A DNA stretch of 64,000 nt from Tenacibaculum agarivorans (GTDB lineage: Bacteria; Bacteroidota; Bacteroidia; Flavobacteriales; Flavobacteriaceae), in NCBI RefSeq assembly GCF_001936575.1, contig NZ_MSMP01000003.1, positions 1-64,000 of the forward strand, read 5' to 3'. Under the pieces are notes generated by a model. The model saw only the letters and a program-made list of their open reading frames with translations. It searched no databases and was not told the DNA's origin. Below, in pieces: positions 25,251-34,861 of the stretch (its first letter is position 1; each line of letters opens with the position of its first letter). Made by a program: the position numbers and the translations under genes.

Positions 25251-25937
25251 TTAGTGCATGGTAAGCACAGTTAGGATGAATCCTAAAAGAATTGCAGTGA
25301 ACTTCTGAATGTTAAATTTATGATTTTCAGTAGTTTCAAAAAGAATAATAGTGGAGATGTGTAAAAATACACCAATAATTAGTGCAGAAATTTTATCGTG
25401 ATGTGTGGAAAACCAAGCTACTTTTTCGCCTAAAAAATAACCTAAAGGACTCATTATACTAAATATAGCTACAAAAAGTAATGTAGTTTTTTTTGAGAAT
25501 TTAGAACTTAAGAAAAAAGAAGTCAATACCACAGCAATAGGAATTTTATGTACTGCTATGGCAAAAAGAAGGTTAGCATTTGTATTATGTATAGGCAAAC
25601 CTTCAGAAAAGGCATGGATACATAAACTCACAAATAATAACCAAGGAAATGTTTTTTGTTCGGAAAGATGTACATGACCGTGTTCAGCTCCTTTAGAAAA
25701 AGACTCTAATACCGATTGTATAAGAATACCAATTAGGATTAATATACCTATAGTATGAAACTGTGTATGATCTTTAGCGTCAGCATAAACTTCTGGTAAT
25801 AAATGAAGCACTGTCACAGATAATAGGTAAGAACCACTAAAAGCTAATAATAACTTAGTAAATAGTTTATTTGGTTTTATAAAAAAAACAAAAGTACTAC
25901 CTAAAAAAACAGCACCTATTAATAAAAGGTAATTCAT
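25251..25937 (-). CDS. ZIP-family metal transporter
   Basis: 228 residues with about eight membrane segments and the paired ZIP metal-site motifs H-A-F-S-E-G-L-P-I-H-N (helix 4) and A-V-H-K-I-P-I-A (helix 5). A His-rich loop (E-H-G-H-V-H) lies between helices. It probably imports zinc or another divalent metal, but ZIP specificity is hard to predict. It overlaps the upstream methyltransferase gene by 4 bases, so both are cotranscribed. I see no terminator between it and the protease operon 123 bases downstream. Confidence 0.88.
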   Translation of the reverse strand: MNYLLLIGAVFLGSTFVFFIKPNKLFTKLLLAFSGSYLLSVTVLHLLPEVYADAKDHTQFHTIGILILIGILIQSVLESFSKGAEHGHVHLSEQKTFPWLLFVSLCIHAFSEGLPIHNTNANLLFAIAVHKIPIAVVLTSFFLSSKFSKKTTLLFVAIFSIMSPLGYFLGEKVAWFSTHHDKISALIIGVFLHISTIILFETTENHKFNIQKFTAILLGFILTVLTMH

Positions 25938-26659
25938 TCAGCAACTAAAATTAATCTATCTGAGCTTTGCTCCTCAAAAGGATTCAGCTCATAATCTCCA
26001 AAAGTATGTGTAATTTTTAAGCCTACTTGCTCAAAGTAAGACTTCATTTTTTCAATACTTAAAAATTTTACTTTTTCAGTATAAGAGTGTTGTGTATCAT
26101 CAGCAAAAAAGTCGATATGTTTTAAAATAAAACCGTCTTTTATTTCTCTTTTAATATGAAATTCAATTCCGTCTATCGTTTTTACTTCTTGCTGTACTAA
26201 ATTAGCTTCTGTTTTAATTACATTTAAAAAATCCAAAACTAATACAGCATTTTCTTTGAGTCCGCTTTTCATAGCTTTTAATACTAATAAATCTTCAGTA
26301 TCATCATCAAAATATCCAAAACTAGTAAACAAGTTAAAAATCGCATCGTATTTATGTTGCAATTGTTTTCTCATATCCCACACTTCAAATTGTAAGGAAT
26401 CATTTTCAAACTGCTTAGCAAAATCAATACTATTCTTACTTAAATCTCCTCCAGTAACTTTATAGCCTAAAGAATTTAAATAAATTGAATGCCTTCCTTT
26501 TCCACAAGGTAAATCGGCTATGTGAGCTGATTTTGGAAGTTGTAAAAAGGAAGTGATATTTTGCATAAAAAGTTGAGCATCTGTGTCATTTCTATGCTTA
26601 TATAGGGTATGATAATAACTTGTATCGAACCAAGAAGTAAACCAGTCTTTTGTCTCCAT
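25934..26659 (-). CDS. Class I SAM-dependent methyltransferase
   Basis: 241 residues with a Rossmann methyltransferase core: motif I is I-A-D-L-P-C-G-K-G-R-H-S-I-Y-L (about 43-57), and the acidic end of strand 2 is in V-T-G-G-D-L-S. The Tyr/Trp-rich start (D-W-F-T-S-W-F-D-T-S-Y-Y-H-T-L-Y) is typical of a widespread Bacteroidota methyltransferase of unknown substrate. It is translationally coupled to the ZIP transporter by a 4-base overlap. Confidence 0.82.
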   Translation of the reverse strand: METKDWFTSWFDTSYYHTLYKHRNDTDAQLFMQNITSFLQLPKSAHIADLPCGKGRHSIYLNSLGYKVTGGDLSKNSIDFAKQFENDSLQFEVWDMRKQLQHKYDAIFNLFTSFGYFDDDTEDLLVLKAMKSGLKENAVLVLDFLNVIKTEANLVQQEVKTIDGIEFHIKREIKDGFILKHIDFFADDTQHSYTEKVKFLSIEKMKSYFEQVGLKITHTFGDYELNPFEEQSSDRLILVAE

Positions 26660-26907
26660 AACTAATGTGGACGCAAAAGTAATGAAAACTTACAGTTTGG
26701 TGATTTAAAAAATCAAAAGATTCTAATATTTAATCTGTAAATATATGAACAGATGTATTTCAGTAATATGATTTTTAAAGAGTTATAGGGCCTTTTATTC
26801 ATAGGTTTTTTAAATTAACTTCTAATTTTTTGTCTTGAAACTCTCTTTATTTTTAAATCGAGAAAGCTTTCAATCATTTATTCCTGTAATCATTCCATTA
26901 TTCGATC

Positions 26908-26915
26908 TATCTTTG
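26908..26915 (+). promoter_or_regulatory. Probable -7 element upstream of the THUMP methyltransferase gene
   Basis: TATCTTTG matches TAnnTTTG and lies 17 bases before the start codon. No clear -33 TTG is seen. Confidence 0.45.
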
Positions 26916-26932
26916 CATTTCAATTTGAGCAC

Positions 26933-28096
26933 ATGGATAAAGATTTTAAAATGGTGGCTACTACAATTTCTGGTTTAGAAGGAGTACTAGCAGATGAGTT
27001 GAAAAAGTTAGGCGCTAGAGATGTAAAAGAAGCGGTTAGAAGTGTACATTTCAGAGGTGACAAAGGTTTCTTATACAAAGCTAATATAGCATTACGAACA
27101 GCTATTCGAATTTTAAAACCTATCAAACGTAGTAAAGTTTTTGATGAAGAAGATTTATATGAGGCTATCCAAAGAGTGAAGTGGGAACGCTTATTAGATG
27201 TAGATGGTACATTTGCAATAGATGCCGTTGTATATTCCAGAAATTTTACCTCTAACTCTCATTATATTGCTTTAAAATCTAAAGATGCTATTGCTGATTA
27301 TTTTACACACAAGTTTAAGAAAAGGCCGAATGTGGATCTAAAATACCCAGATGTAAAAGTTCATGTGCATATTCATAAAGAATGGTTGACTATTTCATTG
27401 GACAGTTCAGGAGAATCATTACATAAAAGAGGATATAGAAGCGCTACCAATATTGCACCTATAAATGAGGTGTTGGCTGCAGGTTTGGTGTTACTTTCAG
27501 GATATAAAGGAGAGGAAAACTTTATAGATCCAATGTGTGGTTCTGGTACTTTATTAATAGAAGCAGCAATGATTGCTAATAATATTCCGGCCAATATTAA
27601 TCGTAAACATTTTGCTTTTGAAAACTGGAAAGATTATGATGAAGATTTGTATTTTATTATTCAAGATTCATTATTGAAAAAAATTCGCAATTCTCATTTT
27701 AAAATTATGGGATTTGATAAAGCGCCTTCAGCAGTTAAAAAAGCACGACAGAATATTATTAATGCGAATCTAGAAGAATTTATAGGGGTACATCATGTAA
27801 ACTTTTTTAATTCTAAGAAAGAAGTTTTTGGTAAAACCACTATTTTATTTAATCCTCCATATGGAGAACGACTAAGTATTGATGTTAAAGAATTCTATAG
27901 CAAAATAGGAGATACCCTAAAACATGGTTATCCAAATTCAACTGCTTGGTTAATTACATCTGATTTTGATGCATTAAAATTTGTGGGATTAAGAACGTCT
28001 AGAAGATTACCAATTAAAAATGGAGATTTAGATTGTAAGTTTGTTAAATACGAATTATACGAAGGCAGTAAAAAAGCAAAAAAAGTTACTGAATAG
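26933..28096 (+). CDS. THUMP-domain rRNA guanine-N2 methyltransferase (RlmL/YpsC-like)
   Basis: 387 residues. The N-terminal THUMP RNA-binding region (about 1-160, with L-E-G-V-L-A-D-E-L-K and the basic F-T-H-K-F-K-K-R) is followed by a Rossmann methyltransferase domain with F-I-D-P-M-C-G-S-G-T-L-L-I-E-A-A and the N-P-P-Y-G-E-R-L catalytic motif of N2-guanine methyltransferases. It matches the N-terminal half of E. coli RlmKL and the shorter Bacillus YpsC, which modify 23S rRNA. The RlmK half is not present here. Confidence 0.9.
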   Translation: MDKDFKMVATTISGLEGVLADELKKLGARDVKEAVRSVHFRGDKGFLYKANIALRTAIRILKPIKRSKVFDEEDLYEAIQRVKWERLLDVDGTFAIDAVVYSRNFTSNSHYIALKSKDAIADYFTHKFKKRPNVDLKYPDVKVHVHIHKEWLTISLDSSGESLHKRGYRSATNIAPINEVLAAGLVLLSGYKGEENFIDPMCGSGTLLIEAAMIANNIPANINRKHFAFENWKDYDEDLYFIIQDSLLKKIRNSHFKIMGFDKAPSAVKKARQNIINANLEEFIGVHHVNFFNSKKEVFGKTTILFNPPYGERLSIDVKEFYSKIGDTLKHGYPNSTAWLITSDFDALKFVGLRTSRRLPIKNGDLDCKFVKYELYEGSKKAKKVTE

Positions 28097-28110
28097 TAAC
28101 TTTCTTTTGT
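28080..28110 (+). terminator. Terminator overlapping the end of the THUMP methyltransferase gene
   Basis: AAGTTACT (28083-28090) pairs with AGTAACTT (28095-28102), loop GAAT, followed by TCTTTT. The stem includes the stop codon of the methyltransferase. Confidence 0.65.
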
Positions 28111-28137
28111 TGTGTTGTTAAATGGAATGTCTTTCTA

Positions 28138-28908
28138 TTATCTATTTTTAAATAGGTATTTACTAAAACTTTTTCCGTTTATTCTGGTGTATTTTGAATC
28201 TATATCATAGTTTACAACCATATTATTAATATCAAACTCACCAGATACTTTCATATATTTTATGTTTAAATCTTCTTTAAATTGAGTATTGTTAAATGAT
28301 ACACCATCTTTAAATTCAGTGTATTTGAAAACAGCCGTTTCACTGAATTTAGAATTTGCAAAACTTACAAATCTTTTAAATTTCGCATACTTAAATGTTG
28401 CAGGTTCGTCAAAATGAGTACCTTCAAAAGAAATATTTCTGTAAAAATTTGCATATTTAAAGGTGCTATCGTCTAAAAATTTGGTTCCACTAAAATCTGC
28501 ATTCTCTTCAAAATCAGAATATTTAAACATCGATTTTCTTTCGAACGTACAATTTTTAAAAGCTACACTGCTTTCAAAGTTAGCAATAAAGGTATACCCG
28601 CTGTCTTCATGAGGAATGTAAGCTAATACATCATCAGTGAATGTGCAATTAAAAAATAAAATCTCGCCTCTGATTTGTTTTTCAACAGTGTTTGATCCTC
28701 CATTATTCCACCATTTTCTTCGTTTTGGTAAATTAGGTAATGCTTCGTCCATATATGTAAGGTCTAAGATACCTTCAATAGTTGCATTACTAATACTTAC
28801 ATTTTTTCCATCAGCAATGTCTTTTAAAAGATCACTTGCATATACTTTTTTCTGAGCTGTCAGCGAAACAGATATAATAAGGAGGGCTAATATTAAGATT
28901 TTTTTCAT
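28138..28908 (-). CDS. Secreted pentapeptide-repeat-like protein
   Basis: 256 residues with a signal peptide ending S-L-T-A-Q. From about residue 90 the chain consists of five- and ten-residue periods with Phe and Ala/Asn at fixed places (F-K-Y-S-D-F-E-E-N-A-D-F-S-G-T-K-F is one example), the pattern of right-handed quadrilateral beta-helix pentapeptide proteins. The periplasm or outer membrane is the likely site. Function unknown; such helices are mostly scaffolds. It converges with the THUMP methyltransferase gene. Confidence 0.8.
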   Translation of the reverse strand: MKKILILALLIISVSLTAQKKVYASDLLKDIADGKNVSISNATIEGILDLTYMDEALPNLPKRRKWWNNGGSNTVEKQIRGEILFFNCTFTDDVLAYIPHEDSGYTFIANFESSVAFKNCTFERKSMFKYSDFEENADFSGTKFLDDSTFKYANFYRNISFEGTHFDEPATFKYAKFKRFVSFANSKFSETAVFKYTEFKDGVSFNNTQFKEDLNIKYMKVSGEFDINNMVVNYDIDSKYTRINGKSFSKYLFKNR

Positions 28909-28963
28909 GATACTTAAATTTACTCATTTTATCATAAAGACTAAAGCATTTTTAGATTGTTAC

Positions 28964-28996
28964 AATAAAAAAACGCCCAAAATGAATTGGACGTTT
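28964..28996 (-). terminator. Rho-independent terminator of the HU gene
   Basis: AACGCCCAA (28972-28980) pairs with TTGGACGTT (28987 onward) with one mismatch; a T-run follows on the minus strand. Confidence 0.75.
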
Positions 28997-29021
28997 CGTA
29001 TACTGTTCGATTTTTGATTTT

Positions 29022-29294
29022 TTAGTTCACAGAATCGCTTAAACCAGCACCTGCCTTGAACTTCACAACGTTTTTCGCTGGAATTTGGATTTCTTTACCA
29101 GTTTGAGGGTTTCTTCCGTTTCTTGCTTCTCTCTTTGTAACAGACCAAGTACCCCAACCAACTAAAGCAACTTTATCACCTTTCTTTAAAGCGCTAGTTA
29201 CATTGTTAGTTAAAGAATCTAATGCAGCTTTTGCAGCAGCTTTAGAAATTCCTGCGTCAGCAGCCATTGCGTCGATTAACTCAGACTTGTTCAT
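29022..29294 (-). CDS. hup: HU-family DNA-binding protein
   Basis: 90 residues, the normal HU length, starting [11 protein letters not shown] and with the beta-arm signature [15 protein letters not shown]. It packs and bends chromosomal DNA as a dimer. It is a single-gene unit with a consensus promoter and its own terminator. Confidence 0.95.
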   Translation of the reverse strand: MNKSELIDAMAADAGISKAAAKAALDSLTNNVTSALKKGDKVALVGWGTWSVTKREARNGRNPQTGKEIQIPAKNVVKFKAGAGLSDSVN

Positions 29295-29344
29295 AATTTA
29301 TAGATTTTAAAATTAATTAATAAATTTTTTGCATAAATGCTCAA

Positions 29345-29374
29345 CAAATATAGATTTAATGGGGTATTGTGCAA
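29345..29374 (-). promoter_or_regulatory. Promoter of the HU gene
   Basis: On the minus strand TTG (29372-29374), exactly 19 bases and TATATTTG (29345-29352) give a perfect Bacteroidota consensus. The start codon lies 50 bases downstream. Confidence 0.85.
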
Positions 29375-29435
29375 GTGCGTACCTCAAAAAACAAGGCATT
29401 TGTTAATAAATAGCATTGATTTGTTAATAACCACA

Positions 29436-29482
29436 CATAAAAAAGCCCAAAAACTCCAAATCCCTCATGAATAAAGGGCTAC
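29436..29482 (-). terminator. Possible terminator of fmt
   Basis: AGCCC (29444-29448) can pair with GGGCT (29476-29480), which overlaps the fmt stop codon, and a T-run follows on the minus strand. The stem is short and the loop is 27 bases, so this is weak. Confidence 0.35.
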
Positions 29483-30423
29483 AGAACCGTTGCTTCAGAT
29501 TCGAAAGAGAAACCGTTTAATAAACTTACAATATCAAGTTTTTTCTTACCAGAAAGCTTAATCTCTTTAATTACAAGGTATCCATCTTTCACTACAACTT
29601 TGAGTTCTTTCTTTGTAGTCAGTATTTTTCCAATTTGATATTCATGAGTTTCAAATTGTTTTTCTACACCGTAAACTTTAGCAGTAATTTCTTCATTTCC
29701 ACTTTTAATAGTAGTCCAAGCAGCAGGATAAGGATTTAATCCACGGATATGGTTGTAAATCTCATCAAGTGATTTTGTCCAGTCTATTTTACAGTTATGA
29801 GGATATAACTTTGGAGCTGATTTTTCTTCTAATTCCGGTTGTTTACTTGTTTTTACTTCCCCTTTACCAATTAAATCTACAGTTTCAACTACTAAATCGG
29901 CTCCTAAATACATTAATTTGTCATGTAATTGTCCAACAATTTCATCCTCTTTTATTTGTATTTCTTTTTGAAGTATAATTTCTCCTGTATCAATTTTATC
30001 ATCAATAAAGAAAGTAGTAACACCAGTTTTTGTTTCTCCATTTATAATAGCCCAATTAATAGGAGCTGCACCTCTATATTCAGGTAGGAGGGAAGCGTGT
30101 AGATTAAATGTACCGTATTCAGGCATTTTCCAAACTACAGTAGGTAACATTCTAAAAGCTACTACTATTTGTAAGTTAGCTTGTAAACTCTGTAATTCTT
30201 CAATAAAGTCTTCACTTTTTAAGTTTTTAGGTTGTAATACTTTTAAATTTTGAGAAACAGCATATTTTTTTACAGCTGATTCGTTTAATTTTCGCCCTCT
30301 ACCAGCTGGTTTATCCGGAGCAGTAATTACTCCAACAATATTATAGTTTTTCTCAACTAATGTTTTTAAAATGGTAACTGCAAAATCTGGAGTTCCCATA
30401 AATACAATTCGTAAGTCTTTCAT
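29479..30423 (-). CDS. fmt: Methionyl-tRNA formyltransferase
   Basis: 314 residues. The start M-G-T-P-D-F-A-V region and the catalytic motif N-L-H-A-S-L-L-P-E-Y-R-G-A-A-P-I (Asn/His/Asp set, about 107-122) are intact, and a C-terminal OB-like domain follows. It formylates initiator Met-tRNA using 10-formyl-tetrahydrofolate. The matching deformylase gene def is in this window at 54552. It directly abuts recQ with no spacer and is probably cotranscribed. Confidence 0.96.
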   Translation of the reverse strand: MKDLRIVFMGTPDFAVTILKTLVEKNYNIVGVITAPDKPAGRGRKLNESAVKKYAVSQNLKVLQPKNLKSEDFIEELQSLQANLQIVVAFRMLPTVVWKMPEYGTFNLHASLLPEYRGAAPINWAIINGETKTGVTTFFIDDKIDTGEIILQKEIQIKEDEIVGQLHDKLMYLGADLVVETVDLIGKGEVKTSKQPELEEKSAPKLYPHNCKIDWTKSLDEIYNHIRGLNPYPAAWTTIKSGNEEITAKVYGVEKQFETHEYQIGKILTTKKELKVVVKDGYLVIKEIKLSGKKKLDIVSLLNGFSFESEATVL

Positions 30424-32307
30424 CTAGGTTAGTAAATAAGTATTATAATTTGTTACCTGTATTTTTTCTTCAGCTAGTAATTTTCGCAAATGTATCAAAA
30501 TGTCTCGTTCTTTATAATTTAATTGTAAACAGATATCTCTTGAAGAAACCTCTTGATGTGTTTTTATCAATTCTAAAATATCATTAGAGACATTTTTAAT
30601 TTTTTCTTCTCGCATGCATACATCACAAATACCACATTTTTTAGCTCCATTTTCATCAAAATATTCTAAAAGCTGAATATTTCTACAAAGGGTATTATTT
30701 TGTGCAAACTTAATAATACTTTTAAGTCTTTTGGATTTACGCTTGAGATGTATTTTTATTTCTTTTGCATGCCTATTTACTGTATGATTATCCTCTCTAG
30801 GATGTAGAAAATACAACTCACTGTGTTTTGAAGGAGTTTGATACTGTATAATTTCATCGTTATGCAATTCATTAAGGAGTTCAATAATCGTTTTTGAAGT
30901 GACTCCTAATTTTTTTGCAACTTTAAACTCGTTTATTGCAATTTCTTTTTCAAATAAACCACCATACATTCTAAGTAACAGATCTATAAATTTTACTTTT
31001 TTATAATTTGCTTCTTTATACTTAATAAGTTGGGCATGATGAATTAAAAATTGAATTGTGGATTTTTTCTGACTAAAATTATTGATTTCAATAATCCCAA
31101 AATTATGCAATATTTGTAAAGAATTAAATACTTTTTTGGGAGATACTTCGTATGTATTACTGAATTTATAAATGTCAAAATCAAATCCCGTAGGAATTAA
31201 TTCTCCCTTTGCTATTTGAAAGTATTGATAAAGCTTTTTATGAATGTATTTTATATCTTCAATAGTAGGTTGACTATTTTTAAAAGATTCATAATGGTGT
31301 TTTAAACTACTTAAATTTGTTAGGGTTATTGCAAAAGATTTTTCATTGTTTCGACCAGCTCTTCCTGCTTCCTGAACATAATTTTCAATTGAGCTCGGAA
31401 TATCATAATGTATCACAAGTTTTACATCAGCTCTATCTATACCCATACCAAAAGCATTGGTTGCTATAATAATAGGAGTTGTATTACTCATCCAATTTTT
31501 ATATGCAGTTTCTTTATCAGTTGCTGATAAGCCTCCATGATAAAATGAAGTTTTAAAACCGTTAGATTTTAAATAGTTTGATATTTCAATAGTTCTTTTT
31601 CTGGAGTTTACATATACTATAGCAGGAACATTTTGTTTTAAGAAAATATGTTTTAGTTTGTATAATTTATCTTCAGTAAACAAAACATGATATCCTAAAT
31701 TTTCTTTATAGAATGATTTTTTAAAAGTGATTACATTTTCTAAAGTTAATACTTCATCAATATCTTTAATCACTTTTTTAGTAGCCGTGGCAGTTAAGGC
31801 TATTATTTTAGCATCAGGTTTTAGTGTTTTTAAAATATCTAATTTAGCATAAGAAGGACGAAAATCATGCCCCCATTCAGAAATACAATGCGCTTCATCT
31901 ACAGTGAAAAAAGAAATGGGGAGTTCTTTTAGTTTTTCTTGAATGAGTTTAGATTGAATTCTTTCTGGAGATAGATATAAGAATTTATAGTCTCCGTACT
32001 TTAAGTTGTCAAAAATTCGAACAATTTCATCTATAGAACTCCCAGAAGGAATTTGTAGTGCTTTAATTCCTTTTTTAGAAAGCCCTTGAATTTGATCGTT
32101 AATTAAAGCGAGTAAAGGTGAAATTACCACACAAATACCTTCTTTAAGTAGCGCGGGTACTTGAAAGCATATAGATTTACCGCCTCCAGTGGGTAATAAG
32201 CCAATGACATCATTATCTTCTAAAACAGCGGTTATAATTTCAAGTTGTTGAGCTCTAAAGGTATCAAAACCCCAATATTTTTTTAATATTTCGCTCGGTT
32301 GTTTCAT
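30424..32307 (-). CDS. RecQ-family ATP-dependent DNA helicase
   Basis: 627 residues. Superfamily 2 motifs are in order: Walker A G-L-L-P-T-G-G-G-K-S (about 34-43), the box F-T-V-D-E-A-H-C-I-S-E-W-G-H-D-F-R, S-A-T-like L-T-A-T-A-T-K, and the helicase C motif Q-E-A-G-R-A-G-R. A zinc cluster (C-R-N-I, then K-K-C-G-I-C-D-V-C) and a winged-helix region follow. No clear HRDC domain is seen; the end is about the length of a short RecQ. RecQ helicases process stalled forks and recombination intermediates. Many Bacteroidota carry two RecQ genes, so this could be the accessory copy. Confidence 0.92.
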   Translation of the reverse strand: MKQPSEILKKYWGFDTFRAQQLEIITAVLEDNDVIGLLPTGGGKSICFQVPALLKEGICVVISPLLALINDQIQGLSKKGIKALQIPSGSSIDEIVRIFDNLKYGDYKFLYLSPERIQSKLIQEKLKELPISFFTVDEAHCISEWGHDFRPSYAKLDILKTLKPDAKIIALTATATKKVIKDIDEVLTLENVITFKKSFYKENLGYHVLFTEDKLYKLKHIFLKQNVPAIVYVNSRKRTIEISNYLKSNGFKTSFYHGGLSATDKETAYKNWMSNTTPIIIATNAFGMGIDRADVKLVIHYDIPSSIENYVQEAGRAGRNNEKSFAITLTNLSSLKHHYESFKNSQPTIEDIKYIHKKLYQYFQIAKGELIPTGFDFDIYKFSNTYEVSPKKVFNSLQILHNFGIIEINNFSQKKSTIQFLIHHAQLIKYKEANYKKVKFIDLLLRMYGGLFEKEIAINEFKVAKKLGVTSKTIIELLNELHNDEIIQYQTPSKHSELYFLHPREDNHTVNRHAKEIKIHLKRKSKRLKSIIKFAQNNTLCRNIQLLEYFDENGAKKCGICDVCMREEKIKNVSNDILELIKTHQEVSSRDICLQLNYKERDILIHLRKLLAEEKIQVTNYNTYLLT

Positions 32308-32309
32308 TG

Positions 32310-32840
32310 TTATAAATGACTCAAAATAAAATTTGCTCTATTCTTTACACTATCAAAAGGTACATTAATAATTTCATATCCTAATTCTGAATATGCATCA
32401 TATAAAAAAGTACTAATAACTTCTGCTTGTTCAAAAGTTTCGTAACGTTCATTATCGGACCTATATATTTTTTTCCAAGGTAAAAATTGAAATATTTTTG
32501 TGTATTTATATTGTATACTTTTTTCTATAAAAACGTCTGGAAATTCGGTATTAAAATATCTCATATAAGCATAAACACTTGGAATTCCTCTATCGAAAAA
32601 GATCACACGATCTTTTGTGTTTTCAGCTTCAATATACTGTTTTTCTCTTCCTTCTAATAGTTTGGTACTGAATAAAATAGGGTCTGTAAGAAAAAGCTGA
32701 TCTATTCCTTCTTTTTGTGCTTGTTTAGTAACCTCTCTGGAAATTTCGGGCATACATGTAAACCCTTGTCTTTTTAAATATCGTAAAACAGAAGACTTAC
32801 CCGTTCCTGGTCCCCCTATAAAAACAATTTTTTGTTGCAT
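32310..32840 (-). CDS. P-loop ATPase/kinase-like protein (AAA_28 type)
   Basis: 176 residues with Walker A G-G-P-G-T-G-K-S-S (about 9-17), an acidic Walker B-like F-F-D-R-G-I-P-S and an arginine-rich lid region. Proteins of this family resemble NadR-type nucleoside kinases; the substrate is not known. It lies 2 bases from recQ and in the order ATPase-recQ-fmt, likely one transcript that starts between this gene and the divergent DUF493 gene. Confidence 0.8.
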   Translation of the reverse strand: MQQKIVFIGGPGTGKSSVLRYLKRQGFTCMPEISREVTKQAQKEGIDQLFLTDPILFSTKLLEGREKQYIEAENTKDRVIFFDRGIPSVYAYMRYFNTEFPDVFIEKSIQYKYTKIFQFLPWKKIYRSDNERYETFEQAEVISTFLYDAYSELGYEIINVPFDSVKNRANFILSHL

Positions 32841-32884
32841 GTAGCAAAAATACTAGTTTAAGTAGTTAAATTTAATAAATAGTG

Positions 32885-32892
32885 TAATTTTG
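32885..32892 (+). promoter_or_regulatory. Possible -7 element for the DUF493-parvulin operon
   Basis: TAATTTTG fits TAnnTTTG, 61 bases before the DUF493 start. No clear -33 TTG. Confidence 0.4.
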
Positions 32893-32953
32893 TGTTCAGT
32901 TTTTGTCAAGGTAAATCCAATACACAAAATTTAAAGCAATATAGAAGAATTTT

Positions 32954-33235
32954 ATGTCAGATAGAGAAGCGTTTTATGAAAGTTTAAGAGAGAAATTAAC
33001 AGATACTACGAATTTTCCAACCAAATATTTATATAAATTTATCGTTCCTTCTAAAGAAACTCAAGTTAAACAAGTTCAAGATTTGTTTACTAAAGGCGGT
33101 GCTGTAATTAACACAAGAAAATCAAGATCAGGGAAATACACCAGTGTTTCTATACATATTGATGTTACTGATGTTGATGAAGTAATCTCCTATTACAGAA
33201 AAGCCGAAAATATTGAAGGTATTATATCATTGTAA
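32954..33235 (+). CDS. DUF493 family protein (YbeD-like)
   Basis: 93 residues with the ACT-like alpha/beta fold of the DUF493 family: F-P-T-K-Y-L-Y-K-F-I-V-P near 20, and K-S-R-S-G-K-Y-T-S-V-S-I-H near 55. A regulatory or small-molecule binding role is suspected for the family. It starts a run of five genes that includes three SurA/parvulin-like proteins, with a 5-base gap to the next. Confidence 0.85.
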   Translation: MSDREAFYESLREKLTDTTNFPTKYLYKFIVPSKETQVKQVQDLFTKGGAVINTRKSRSGKYTSVSIHIDVTDVDEVISYYRKAENIEGIISL

Positions 33236-33240
33236 AACTT

Positions 33241-34848
33241 ATGAAAACACTATCAACTTTTATTATCTCTTTCCTGTTTGCAGGAGTTGTTTTTGCACAA
33301 AAAAAACAAGTATTATTAACTATTAATAATGAGCCTGTTTATGTTTCTGAATTTAAGAGAGTTTACGAGAAGAATTTAGATCAAATAAAAGAAGAGGATA
33401 AGGATATTGATAAAAATTTAGACCTTTTTATCAATTATAAACTAAAATTAATTGATGCATATAAACTTAAACTAGATACTTCTAAATTATATAAGAGTGA
33501 ACTGAGTTCGTATAAAAACCAGTTAATGACTCCGTATCTTCATGATGATGAATTCAAACAAAAATTATTAAAAGAAGCTTACGAAAGAACAGTTAATGAA
33601 GTTAGAGCAAGTCATATATTAATCTCTTTTTCTAAAAAAGGTGAACATAATGATTCTATATCTATCAAACAAAAACTACAAAATGTTAAGGATAGAATTG
33701 CCAAAGGAGAATCATTTGAAAAATTAGCAAAAGAAGTATCCGATGATCCTTCCGCTAAAGTAAATGCAGGTGATTTAGGATATTTTTCTGCTTTCAGAAT
33801 GGTATATCCGTTTGAAGAAGCTGCATACAAAACCAAAGTAGGAGAAGTATCAGAGCCATTTAAAACTAGATTTGGATTTCATATTTTAAAAGTTACAGAT
33901 AAAAGAAAATCTAAAGGAGAATTTGAAACAGCTCATATTTTAATCAGAAATGATAAGTCTAATGCTAAATCTATCATAGATTCTTTATATAATGAGATTA
34001 GAAAAGGGGCTTCGTTTGAAGATTTAGCTAAGAAATTTTCTGATGATAAAGGATCAGCAAGTAATGGAGGTAAACTACCAAAATTTGGTTCAGGAAGAAT
34101 GGTTTTACCTTTTGAAAAAGCAGTATTAAATTTACAAAAAGAAGGAGAAGTAAGTAAGCCTTTTCAAACAAGATTTGGCTGGCATATAGTGAAATTAATT
34201 AAAAATTATCCGGTAAAAACTTTTGAAGAGTTAGAGCCTGAATTACAGCAAAGAATCAGAACAAGTAATAGAGGTAATCTGTCAGTTAAAAAGTTAATTA
34301 GTAATTTAAAAACTAAATATAAGCCTCAATTTGATCAAAATTTGATTGATTTAGTTAAAAATAATAAAGAAAATACTACTTTGAGTAGTGAAAAGTTAAG
34401 CGCTCCAGTTATAACTATAAAAGAAAAGCAAATACCGCTAAAATCTTTTGTAACTTACATAGAGAATAAAAAATATATTCCTTTTGATGATTTATGGGAA
34501 AAATTTCAAAATGAAGAGATACTTTCTTACTACAAAGATGATTTAGAAAATATTTACCCTGAATACAAATATACACTTCAAGAATATAAAGATGGTTTAC
34601 TATTATTCGATTTAATGAAGCTTAAAATTTGGGATAAGTCACAAAATAACACAAAAGAATTAGAAACGTATTTTGAAACGAATAAAGCCAAATACAAAGG
34701 GGAAGAATTAGACAAGGTTAGAGGAGAAGTAATCAATGATTATCAAAAAGATTTAGAAGATAACTGGATTGCTAGTTTAAGAAAAGAAAATACAATCAAA
34801 ATAAATAAAAGAACACTCAAAAAAATAAAGAAATCGTATAATCAATAA
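33241..34848 (+). CDS. Periplasmic peptidyl-prolyl isomerase with two parvulin domains
   Basis: 535 residues with a signal peptide (ending G-V-V-F-A-Q). A SurA-like N-terminal helical part is followed by two parvulin domains: the first from R-A-S-H-I-L-I-S-F (about 121-220), the second from T-A-H-I-L-I-R-N (about 230-315), each with the G-D-L-G-Y-F or G-G-K-L-P-K-F and F-x-T-R-F-G-x-H-I motifs. A C-terminal helical region of about 200 residues follows. The protein likely assists folding of outer-membrane proteins and is clustered with two further SurA-type proteins. Confidence 0.9.
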   Translation: MKTLSTFIISFLFAGVVFAQKKQVLLTINNEPVYVSEFKRVYEKNLDQIKEEDKDIDKNLDLFINYKLKLIDAYKLKLDTSKLYKSELSSYKNQLMTPYLHDDEFKQKLLKEAYERTVNEVRASHILISFSKKGEHNDSISIKQKLQNVKDRIAKGESFEKLAKEVSDDPSAKVNAGDLGYFSAFRMVYPFEEAAYKTKVGEVSEPFKTRFGFHILKVTDKRKSKGEFETAHILIRNDKSNAKSIIDSLYNEIRKGASFEDLAKKFSDDKGSASNGGKLPKFGSGRMVLPFEKAVLNLQKEGEVSKPFQTRFGWHIVKLIKNYPVKTFEELEPELQQRIRTSNRGNLSVKKLISNLKTKYKPQFDQNLIDLVKNNKENTTLSSEKLSAPVITIKEKQIPLKSFVTYIENKKYIPFDDLWEKFQNEEILSYYKDDLENIYPEYKYTLQEYKDGLLLFDLMKLKIWDKSQNNTKELETYFETNKAKYKGEELDKVRGEVINDYQKDLEDNWIASLRKENTIKINKRTLKKIKKSYNQ

Positions 34849-34861
34849 TAATAAATCGAGG

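Noticed and set aside
26660..26932. Possible small gene in the 273-base gap before the THUMP methyltransferase
   Set aside because: Only short AT-rich frames without start signals; apart from the -7 box at 26908 nothing is recognisable.
32841..32852. TATTTTTG on the minus strand as -7 box of the P-loop ATPase gene
   Set aside because: It is only 4 bases from the start codon, so transcription would begin inside the gene. No -33 TTG is seen.
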